Below, one piece after another: positions 1 through 6,209 of a DNA stretch of 9,212 nt (the stretch's first letter is position 1; each line of letters begins with the position of its first letter). The DNA comes from Helicobacteraceae bacterium (GTDB lineage Bacteria > Campylobacterota > Campylobacteria > Campylobacterales > SZUA-545): contig JAITEA010000054.1 in assembly GCA_031282285.1 (NCBI GenBank), forward strand, positions 1 through 9,212, written 5' to 3'. The notes beneath the pieces were generated by a model. It was not told the origin of the DNA, did not search any database, and was given only the letters and a program-made list of their open reading frames with translations. Both the position numbers and the translations under genes were made by a program.

Positions 1-1034
1 TTATGAAAACGGAGGTTAAAAACGAAAGGCGATTTATGGACGGCAATAATTTTGCCATAGAGCTAACGATCGCCTCTACGCTAGATACCGACACGATCAA
101 CGAACAGATCGCAAACATACTGAAATCACAAGAGAATCTAAAGGCGATCAACAGTCTGCAAAAGCAAAATGAAGCGCTGCTTAAAAGATTGGCGGAGCTA
201 GAGAAGCAAAACGCCAACGCAAAGACGGACGAGCAAAAAGAGCTGGTGCGCCAAGAGTACGCCGCGGCAAAAGATCAGGCGGAGACAATAGCCTATATTA
301 AAAAAACGCTAACCGTTATCGCCGAGCGCATAGACGAAACCAACCGGCAAAGGGCGATTGATTATTACGAACAGGGCGAAGAAGCGTATAAATTTGCGAT
401 AGATAACACTAGCGGATATATCAAGATGACCGATGAAGCTCTATATAGAAAAGGTATGAATCAATTTAATGCGGCAATCGCGCTATATACAAAAGCGCTT
501 AAAGCCAATCCTAATATGGATGAGGCGTATATATCGCGCGGATATGCTTATTGGTCATTATCGCAGCGCGAGAAAACGATCGAGGATTTTAATCGCGCTA
601 TCGAAATTCGGCCTAGCGGCAAAAATTATATGATACGGGCGGAGGCGCACGCTACTTTTGGAAAAGATAACGCAGCGCTTAAAGACTATGAGAAAGCGCT
701 TGAGCTTGAACCTAATCAGCCCAATATTTATCTAAATCGCGCTAACAAAGTTTACGCTCTCAGATTACAATATAAAAGCGCCGCCAAAGATTTAGTCAAA
801 GCCTGCGAATTGGGCAAATGCGATGATTTGTTCACCATACTTGGATTCAGCTCTGAATACTTACATTCGGATTCTGAAGCGATGGCGGCGGTCGTAGGAC
901 TTTTTGGCGAGCGTTTTAAGAGCGCGATCAAAGCGAGCCTTAGAGAGATAACAAAAGAGGCGCGCGCCGCATGCGAATCTGGCGATTGCGATCGCTTAAA
1001 TCTACTAAGAGAAAGAGGTATTTTGCTTGATTAA
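1..1034 (+). CDS. Exported TPR protein, 5'-truncated by window edge (TPR gene 1)
   Basis: Open from the first base. The ATG at 3 aligns with an internal Leu of the next gene, in the segment preceding RFMDGNNFA, so it is not the true start; signal peptide and first half of the N-terminal domain lie outside the window. Visible residues, counted from base 3, are: end of the N-terminal LPP20/FlgT-like domain (1-35), a Lys/Glu/Gln-rich coiled coil (about 38-115), and about four 34-residue TPRs (about 139-274; best copies 173-206 and 207-240). The C-terminal tail carries two CX4C motifs, CELGKC (268-273) and CESGDC (324-329), which resemble the ACELGDC wording of Sel1/TPR proteins. The partner is unknown; TPRs usually form protein-binding scaffolds, and periplasmic location is inferred from the paralogues. 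It overlaps the next gene by 8 bases. Confidence is high for coding and TPR nature, low for a specific role. Confidence 0.88.
   Translation, partial: MKTEVKNERRFMDGNNFAIELTIASTLDTDTINEQIANILKSQENLKAINSLQKQNEALLKRLAELEKQNANAKTDEQKELVRQEYAAAKDQAETIAYIKKTLTVIAERIDETNRQRAIDYYEQGEEAYKFAIDNTSGYIKMTDEALYRKGMNQFNAAIALYTKALKANPNMDEAYISRGYAYWSLSQREKTIEDFNRAIEIRPSGKNYMIRAEAHATFGKDNAALKDYEKALELEPNQPNIYLNRANKVYALRLQYKSAAKDLVKACELGKCDDLFTILGFSSEYLHSDSEAMAAVVGLFGERFKSAIKASLREITKEARAACESGDCDRLNLLRERGILLD
1014..1018 (+). promoter_or_regulatory. Ribosome binding site of TPR gene 2
   Basis: AGAGG lies eight bases before the TTG at 1027, inside the end of TPR gene 1. It supports the TTG start, which gives a complete signal peptide. 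The next in-frame candidates fall inside or after the hydrophobic core. Confidence 0.6.
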
Positions 1035-2694
1035 CTATCTATCAAACAAGCTGAGCATACCAAGGTTGCTCGTTATATGTTTGTTGTTCTGCGCGCCAGC
1101 TTTTGGAGAGATAAAAACCTATACAAAAACCGTGCGCGAAACTTTCAGCAGATCGCAAACGCTCGAGAGCGTAAAACTATCAGCCATTAAAAAAGCGGAG
1201 TCGGATATCGCAAGAGAGGCTGGCGAGTATATTGCGACGCTAACGATTTTGAAGGACGGCAAAATAGACAAAGAGGATATAGCCGCAATATCTACCGCTA
1301 TTTTGCAAACGGAGATTAAAAGCGAAAAGCGATTTATGGACGGCAATAATTTTGCCGTGGAGCTAACGATCGTCTCTACGCTGGATACCGACACGATCGC
1401 CGCGCAGATCGATAAGATACTAAAATCCAAAGAAACCGCCGCCGCAAAAGATAATCTGCAAAAGCAAAACAAGGAGCTGCAAAGCAAAATAACCGAATTG
1501 GAAAAGCTAGATAAAAACGCAGACGACGACGCGCAGATCGAAGAAACGCAAATAGTACTGACGCTCAAAAAGTCCAACGATAAGACGCCAGCCGAATATG
1601 TTGAACTAGGTAACGCGGCTTATAAGATAGGCAACTATACGGGGGCGCTTGAACAATATACCAAGGCGCTTACTATAGACCCTCTATACGACGACGCCTA
1701 TAAGAGACGAGGATATACATATAATCAGATAAAAGAATACGATAAAGCGTTCGCCGACTATTTGCGAGCGCTTAAAATTAACGCCAATGACGCGGACGCG
1801 CTCAAAAGCTTAGCAAAAATAAGCGTCAATAGAGAGATGTACAACGAAGCCTTCGCCGCGTGCGACAAGGCGCTCAAGATCGATCCAAAAGACGCAGAGG
1901 CTTATTTGTATCGCGCGGACGCTTATCGCGCTATTGGCAAGATCAAAAAAGCGATTTCGGATTACAATATGTCGCTTGAAATTAACCAAAACTATGCGGA
2001 CGCCTATAACAATCGCGCGATCGCTTACGAACTGCTTGGAGAGCATGATCAGGCGCTCGCCGACTACGCTCAAGCGATTAATATTAATCGAAATCACCCT
2101 ACCGCCTTCAGTAATCGCGAGCAAATTTCTTTTAAGCTTTCAGATTGCAATAAAACAATCCAAAAAGCTAACGAAGCGCTTAAGATTGATCCCAAAGACG
2201 CAGAGTCTTACTATGAACGCGCTTACGCTTATTATAAGCTTGGCGATTTCAAAAAGGCGCAAGAGGATTATAATAGCGCGCTTCAGATCAAACCAAACTA
2301 CGCTCCCGCCTATAATGGACGCGGGCGCCTATATTTTCGTTACGGCAACCTCAAAAAAGCGCTGGGCGAATGTAATCGGGCGCTTAAAATCGATCCAGAC
2401 GCCGCTTATGCCCACTATACTCGCGGAGGTATATACGCGGCTATGGGCGATTATCTTTCGGCTCTGGACGATTATCAGCAAGCGTATCTGCTCGGTTGGC
2501 AGAGCGCCGAAACCCGTGAAAAAATTTCGCATATTAAACAAACGCTGGCGCTTCTGGCGCATATAGAAAAAGAGGGGCTGATCAACTATAGTCCCTCGCG
2601 CGCGGAAAAAGTTGAATCAAACGGCGATAAAAATAATAACCGTATTAATCGCCTCGCTAAAACCATAAATACCGCTTCCGGCGCGCGCAAATGA
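1027..2694 (+). CDS. Exported TPR protein with nine TPR units (TPR gene 2)
   Basis: 555 residues from a TTG start. Residues 1-27 form a signal peptide: basic start, hydrophobic core LLVICLLFCAPAF, likely cleavage after AFG. Residues 28-127 are the N-terminal domain, with an Ala-rich helix, EAGEYI, then DGKIDKEDIAAI and a beta-rich DGNNFAVELT stretch. This order recalls LPP20/FlgT-like periplasmic domains; that is recognition, not a search result. A coiled coil covers about 130-162. Nine consecutive 34-residue TPRs span about 188-493; the sixth (358-391) is degenerate. A polar tail ends the protein. No enzyme motif is seen, so a scaffold or adaptor role in the periplasm or at the surface is the most that can be inferred. 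The start overlaps TPR gene 1 by 8 bases, and the stop overlaps the ATG of the small ORF at 2691. Confidence 0.9.
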   Translation: MINYLSNKLSIPRLLVICLLFCAPAFGEIKTYTKTVRETFSRSQTLESVKLSAIKKAESDIAREAGEYIATLTILKDGKIDKEDIAAISTAILQTEIKSEKRFMDGNNFAVELTIVSTLDTDTIAAQIDKILKSKETAAAKDNLQKQNKELQSKITELEKLDKNADDDAQIEETQIVLTLKKSNDKTPAEYVELGNAAYKIGNYTGALEQYTKALTIDPLYDDAYKRRGYTYNQIKEYDKAFADYLRALKINANDADALKSLAKISVNREMYNEAFAACDKALKIDPKDAEAYLYRADAYRAIGKIKKAISDYNMSLEINQNYADAYNNRAIAYELLGEHDQALADYAQAININRNHPTAFSNREQISFKLSDCNKTIQKANEALKIDPKDAESYYERAYAYYKLGDFKKAQEDYNSALQIKPNYAPAYNGRGRLYFRYGNLKKALGECNRALKIDPDAAYAHYTRGGIYAAMGDYLSALDDYQQAYLLGWQSAETREKISHIKQTLALLAHIEKEGLINYSPSRAEKVESNGDKNNNRINRLAKTINTASGARK

Positions 2695-2759
2695 GAGCGC
2701 AAGAAAAGCTTATAGCGAGTCGGCATTTAGCTAAAGATAGAAAAGGAGTAATCAAATGA
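2691..2759 (+). pseudogene. 22-codon fused remnant of a deleted TPR paralogue
   Basis: ATG AGA GCG (MRA) is exactly how TPR genes 3 and 4 begin. From CAA at 2700 the ORF continues in frame with the last 19 codons of TPR gene 3 (4331-4390) and uses the same stop, giving MRA-QEKLIASRHLAKDRKG-VIK. The first three codons and the tail of one gene thus remain, while about 520 codons between them are absent. The ATG overlaps the stop of TPR gene 2, and the stop overlaps the ATG of TPR gene 3. No Shine-Dalgarno precedes 2691, so any translation would depend on coupling. The best reading is an in-frame deletion scar; a working 22-residue coupling peptide cannot be excluded. Confidence 0.7.
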
Positions 2760-2804
2760 GAGCGTTTGTTTTACTGTCGCTGATTTGCGCGTTGGCTTTT
2801 GCCG
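2700..2804 (+). repeat. Direct repeat copy A (TPR gene 3-type tail plus signal peptide)
   Basis: A 105-base stretch matches 4331-4435 with about six differences and no gaps. It covers the final 19 codons and stop of a gene-3-type paralogue, the ribosome binding site, and the first 16 codons (signal peptide) of the next gene. It marks the unit boundary of the tandem duplication. Confidence 0.9.
2744..2748 (+). promoter_or_regulatory. Ribosome binding site of TPR gene 3
   Basis: AGGAG within AAAAGGAG, seven bases before the ATG at 2756. It is the strongest Shine-Dalgarno in the array and lies inside the small remnant ORF. Confidence 0.75.
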
Positions 2805-4390
2805 GAACTAAAAGCTATGATAGAATAGTCGATACAAGCAAGATCGGCGACGAGGCGAAAAACCTTATCGACGAAACCAAACTTGCGGCTTCAAACTCCA
2901 ATTACCACGGTTACCTAACGCCCAAAGAGAAGCATATTTTTCTAAAAGCCATAGTCACGATTACCAAAGAGATACAAGCCGATATAGCCTCGAAAGCTAT
3001 CGTAAAACATAACGCATTAAACGCTAAGGATATAGCCGCCATAACGGACGCCGCTTTGGTAGTAGTGAACGCGCACGATATGTATGGAAGCATTGACGGA
3101 AATAAGGTTCGCGTCTATTATACATTTGAAGGCGATATCGCTATTTGGGTGGATAAAATAAATCTAAAAAACCAAAGCGATATATTAACTAAAAAATTGG
3201 CTGCGCGCGTAGGACGCGACGCCGTGCAAAACAAAATAGAGGCGATCGAACATTTTAATAACGCCTCTAAATGCTTTTTAAAGAAGGATGATTGCGATTA
3301 TAAGAACTATACGGAGAACTATACGGCGGCGGTTGAAGAGTTTACAAAAGCCGTCGCGCTTAACCCCGACTTAAAAGAGGCGTATCGATTGCGCGGGGAT
3401 ATTTACGCCGACTTAGGCGCTTACAAGAAAGCGATCGCTGATTACGATCAAGCGCTTAAACTAGACGGCGGCTATATTATCGCTTACATTAAACGCGGCG
3501 ACGCGTATTATTATATAAGCGAATACAAAAAAGCTATTGCCGATTACGATCGCGCCATTGAACTCGAACCGGACAACGACGCTACATACGCATCTCGCGC
3601 AAACGCGTATAGAAATATAGGCAAATATGAAAAAGCGCTCGCCGATTACAATCAAACGCTCAAATTAAACCCCCAATATGAAAGAGCGCTTAAGGCTAGT
3701 TGGCTTATAAACAATTGCTTAAACGAAGATAATATTAAGTTCACCTATACTAACAGTATTCTGATTATTAATATGAAGAAAGAATTAAACCCGAACAATG
3801 CAAAAAGCTATTACGATATTGGAGAAATCTATCATAAAAGAGGTACTCCAGATTACTCCCAAGCGATAGCCTATTATGTACAGGCGATTAAGATCGATCC
3901 AGACTATATCGACGCGTATATGCAAACAGGGTCTGTTTACTCGGATATCGGGTTCTACGATAAAATGATTATTTATTACGGTAAAGCGCTGAAGATTGAC
4001 CCCAATAACACAACCGCTTACGCCGAACGCGGATTTGCATATATGCAATCTGGCGACTACGCAAAGGCGTTCGCAGACTACAATCAAGCCATTAAGATCG
4101 ATCGCGACTACGATATGGCGTATTTCCTGCGCGCTAACGCATACAGAGATTTGGGCGAATACGAGAAAGCGCTCGATAATTACGCCCAATCAATCGTTCT
4201 GGAAAGCGGTAATCGCAACCGCAACAACCGCAACGACCCTTTCAACCTTCAGGAAAGCCGTAAGAAGTATAGGCTCAACTACTCTTTTGATTATCGCAAT
4301 AACTTAAATTTGGCGCTGAAACTTATTGAACAAGAAAAGCTTATAATGAGTCGGCATTTAGCTAAAGATAGAAAAGGATCAATCGAATGA
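2756..4390 (+). CDS. Exported TPR protein with two TPR blocks (TPR gene 3)
   Basis: 544 residues. MRAFVLLSLICALAFA is a short signal peptide with cleavage after AFA (residue 16). Residues 17-150 are the N-terminal domain, with KHNALNAKDIAAIT aligned to the DKEDIAAIS stretch of TPR gene 2 and IDGNKVRVYYTFEGDI to its DGNNFAVELT strand. C173 and C180 flank an acidic turn and are conserved in TPR gene 4, so a periplasmic disulphide is possible. TPR block 1 covers about 172-307 and block 2 about 348-485, separated by a non-canonical spacer of about 40 residues. An Asn/Arg-rich stretch (485-497) and an insertion absent from gene 4 precede a helical tail. It starts by ATGA coupling to the remnant ORF and ends by ATGA overlap with TPR gene 4. 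No catalytic motif is seen; a scaffold role is inferred. Confidence 0.92.
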   Translation: MRAFVLLSLICALAFAGTKSYDRIVDTSKIGDEAKNLIDETKLAASNSNYHGYLTPKEKHIFLKAIVTITKEIQADIASKAIVKHNALNAKDIAAITDAALVVVNAHDMYGSIDGNKVRVYYTFEGDIAIWVDKINLKNQSDILTKKLAARVGRDAVQNKIEAIEHFNNASKCFLKKDDCDYKNYTENYTAAVEEFTKAVALNPDLKEAYRLRGDIYADLGAYKKAIADYDQALKLDGGYIIAYIKRGDAYYYISEYKKAIADYDRAIELEPDNDATYASRANAYRNIGKYEKALADYNQTLKLNPQYERALKASWLINNCLNEDNIKFTYTNSILIINMKKELNPNNAKSYYDIGEIYHKRGTPDYSQAIAYYVQAIKIDPDYIDAYMQTGSVYSDIGFYDKMIIYYGKALKIDPNNTTAYAERGFAYMQSGDYAKAFADYNQAIKIDRDYDMAYFLRANAYRDLGEYEKALDNYAQSIVLESGNRNRNNRNDPFNLQESRKKYRLNYSFDYRNNLNLALKLIEQEKLIMSRHLAKDRKGSIE

Positions 4391-4435
4391 GAGCGTTTGT
4401 TTTACTGTCGTTGATTTGCGCGTTGGCTTTTGCCG
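4331..4435 (+). repeat. Direct repeat copy B (TPR gene 3 tail plus gene 4 signal peptide)
   Basis: Partner of copy A at 2700-2804. It spans the last codons of TPR gene 3, its ATGA junction, and the first 16 codons of TPR gene 4. Identity stops abruptly after the signal-peptide cleavage site. Confidence 0.9.
4374..4378 (+). promoter_or_regulatory. Ribosome binding site of TPR gene 4
   Basis: AAGGA, eight bases before the ATG at 4387 and inside the end of TPR gene 3. It is slightly weaker than the AGGAG at the equivalent place before gene 3. Confidence 0.65.
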
Positions 4436-5967
4436 AAGTCAAAAGCTATGCTAAAATACTTGATATATCCAAGATCGGCGACGAGGCGAAAGAGCTTATG
4501 GCAAAAGGCGAAGTTGCGGATTCGCCTTACATGTCCGGAATACTTGACGAAAATTTTTTACTAAAAGCCAGAGTTGCGATTACCAAGGAGATACAGACTT
4601 ACATAGCCTCGAGAGCTATCGTAAAGCATAACGCGTTGAACGCTAAAGATATAGCCGCGCTAACAAAGGGCGTTTTGGTAGTAGTGTACGCGCAGGAGAT
4701 AGAAGGCAGTCATGGCGGGCATAAGGTTCAAGTTGAATATACGCTTGAAAGCGATATCGCTAATTGGGTGGATAAAATAAATCTTAAAAACCAAAGCGAT
4801 ATATTAACTAAAAAGTCGACCGCGCAGGGAGGATACGACGCGGCGCAAAACAAAATAAAGGCGATCGAACATTTTAATAACGCGCCCAAATGCTTTTTCA
4901 ACGATGATGATTGCGATCATAAAGACTATACTGCGGCGGTTGAAGAGTTTACAAAAGCCGTCGCTCTTAGTCCCGACTTAAAAGAGGCGTATCGATTGCG
5001 CGGAGATATTTACGCCGAATTAGGCGCTTACAAGAAAGCGATCGCCGATTACGATCGCGCCATTAAACTAGACGACGGCTATATTCGCGCTTACGCTAAG
5101 CGCGGCGACGCGTATTATCATATAGGCGCTTACAAGAAAGCGATCGCCGATTATGATCGCGCCATTGAACTTGAACCGGACAACGAGACTACATACGAGA
5201 CTCGCGCAAACGCGTATAGGAATATAGGCGAATACAAAAAAGCGATCGCCGATTACGATCAAACGCTTAAATTGAACCCCGAATATCCAGTCGCGTCCAA
5301 TGCTCGTTGGGTAGTAATCAATTGCGCAAACGAGGATAACATTAAGATCAACAACAACGAACGCGCGTTTGCTTATGCAAAAGAAAAACTAAATCCAAAC
5401 AACGCGGAAAGCTATTACAATGTTGGAGATCTCTATCGCAAAGACGGTACTTTGCACTACGGCGAAACTGAAGCCAGAAATTACCTGCAAGCGTTAGCCT
5501 ATTACGCGCAGGCGATCAAGATCGATCCAGACTATATCGACGCGCATATACAAACCGGGTCTATTTACTCGGATATTGGGTTCTACGATAAAGCGATTGT
5601 TTATTACGGTAAAGCGCTGAAGATTGATTCTAATAATACAAGGGCTTACGCCGAACGCGGATTTGCGTATATGAAATCAGGCGACTACGAAAAGGCGCTC
5701 GCCGACTACAATCAAACTATCAAAATCGATCCCGACTACGCATACGCGTATTTCCTGCGCGCTAACGCGTACAGAGATTTAGGCGAATACGAGAAAGCCA
5801 TTGATAATTACGCGCAATCAATCGTTATAGAAAGCGGTAAGTACAACCGTAACGAAAGCTCTTTAGAATATCGCGATAACTTAAATTTGGCTCTGAAACT
5901 TATCGACCAAGAAAAACTCCTCATGAATCAGCCGTCAGCTAAAGCGGGGAAAAAACGAGATCGTTAA
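4387..5967 (+). CDS. Exported TPR protein, close paralogue of TPR gene 3 (TPR gene 4)
   Basis: 526 residues with the same 16-residue signal peptide as TPR gene 3 (cleavage after AFA) and the same plan: N-terminal domain (17-145), Cys pair C169/C175 in an acidic turn, TPR block 1 (about 177-303), spacer, TPR block 2 (about 340-481), helical tail. Long identical patches such as KINLKNQSDILTKK alternate with diverged ones, notably residues 36-60 and the spacer. It has an extra GETEARNYL insertion near 359-367 in block 2 and lacks the gene-3 insertion near the C-terminus. Block 1 has near-identical 102-base units. It overlaps gene 3 by ATGA and is the last intact gene of the array. Molecular function is unknown; binding or scaffolding outside the cytoplasm is inferred. 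Confidence 0.92.
   Translation: MRAFVLLSLICALAFAEVKSYAKILDISKIGDEAKELMAKGEVADSPYMSGILDENFLLKARVAITKEIQTYIASRAIVKHNALNAKDIAALTKGVLVVVYAQEIEGSHGGHKVQVEYTLESDIANWVDKINLKNQSDILTKKSTAQGGYDAAQNKIKAIEHFNNAPKCFFNDDDCDHKDYTAAVEEFTKAVALSPDLKEAYRLRGDIYAELGAYKKAIADYDRAIKLDDGYIRAYAKRGDAYYHIGAYKKAIADYDRAIELEPDNETTYETRANAYRNIGEYKKAIADYDQTLKLNPEYPVASNARWVVINCANEDNIKINNNERAFAYAKEKLNPNNAESYYNVGDLYRKDGTLHYGETEARNYLQALAYYAQAIKIDPDYIDAHIQTGSIYSDIGFYDKAIVYYGKALKIDSNNTRAYAERGFAYMKSGDYEKALADYNQTIKIDPDYAYAYFLRANAYRDLGEYEKAIDNYAQSIVIESGKYNRNESSLEYRDNLNLALKLIDQEKLLMNQPSAKAGKKRDR
5023..5270 (+). repeat. 102-base in-frame TPR repeat units
   Basis: The GGCGCTTACAAGAAAGCGAT wording starts at 5023 and again at 5125, and a slightly diverged version starts at 5227. 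The spacing is exactly 102 bases, or 34 codons (one TPR). Each unit encodes G-A/E-YKKAIADYD and carries GCGATCGC. The high DNA identity suggests recent duplication or conversion within the gene. Confidence 0.85.
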
Positions 5968-6035
5968 AGTCGGCGGCGCTAATCTGTTTAACCGCGCTTT
6001 GCGCTTTTGGGGCGAACGCCGACAAACGCGGATAA
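5943..6035 (+). pseudogene. Signal-peptide relic without start codon
   Basis: In the frame of TTA at 5964, right at the end of TPR gene 4, the DNA reads LKSAALICLTALCAFGANA followed by DKRG and a stop (TAA 6033-6035). This is a textbook signal peptide: Lys, hydrophobic core, and A-N-A cleavage before Asp. The frame has no ATG, GTG or TTG after the upstream stop at 5940, and there is no mature protein in frame. A one-base shift after DKR gives DNHAQKASELSGGK before another stop, which may be more of the same lost gene. The likely reading is the decayed 5' end of an exported-protein gene, possibly another array member; a chance hydrophobic stretch is possible. Confidence 0.4.
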
Positions 6036-6097
6036 CCACGCGCAAAAAGCGAGCGAGCTTAGCGGCGGCAAATAGCTTGATCAAACTAAACTGCGGC

Positions 6098-6122
6098 GGC
6101 TTTTTCAACGCTTGAAAGAGCC
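6098..6122 (+). terminator. Hairpin after the TPR operon, possible terminator
   Basis: GGCTTTTTCAA (6098-6108) pairs with TTGAAAGAGCC (6112-6122), giving an 11-bp stem with one G-U pair and a three-base loop. No T-run follows on either strand, so it is not a classic intrinsic terminator. Its position between the TPR array and the typA promoter suits an operon end or a transcript-stabilising stem. Confidence 0.35.
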
Positions 6123-6136
6123 CATGATCGCGGGTT

Positions 6137-6158
6137 ATTATAGCGATTGGGCTATAAT
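6137..6158 (+). promoter_or_regulatory. typA promoter -10 box within an inverted repeat
   Basis: TATAAT at 6153-6158 is a perfect sigma-70 -10 hexamer. It predicts a transcript start near 6165 and a leader of about 45 bases before the GTG of typA. No clear -35 is seen, which is common in Campylobacterota. The hexamer is part of an 8-bp perfect inverted repeat, ATTATAGC (6137-6144) and GCTATAAT (6151-6158), separated by six bases. This places a second TATAAT on the minus strand. It may be an operator, a divergent promoter pair, or coincidence. Confidence 0.55.
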
Positions 6159-6209
6159 CGCGCGTTTTTTAACCCCCGCAATTTCAGACGGTTTGCAAAA
6201 GGAAAACAG

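Noticed and set aside
3..5. ATG at 3 as start of TPR gene 1
   Set aside because: By alignment with TPR gene 2 it is an internal codon; the true start lies left of the window.
1119..1577. Minus-strand open frame of 152 codons opposite TPR gene 2
   Set aside because: Low-complexity Ser/Val shadow of the coding strand, with no ribosome binding site; TPR gene 2 fully explains this DNA.
1934..2566. Plus-strand 210-codon open frame inside TPR gene 2
   Set aside because: Out-of-frame reading of the TPR repeats, rich in Arg/Ile/Thr, with no domain pattern; the TPR frame has clear 34-residue periodicity.
3420..5270. Regular repeats as a CRISPR array
   Set aside because: The periodicity is 102 bases in frame with TPR codons; there are no short direct repeats with unrelated spacers.
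6147..6209. Upstream ATG for typA at 6147
   Set aside because: It lies within the promoter -10 region and adds 21 residues absent from the family; the GTG at 6210 has a proper ribosome binding site.
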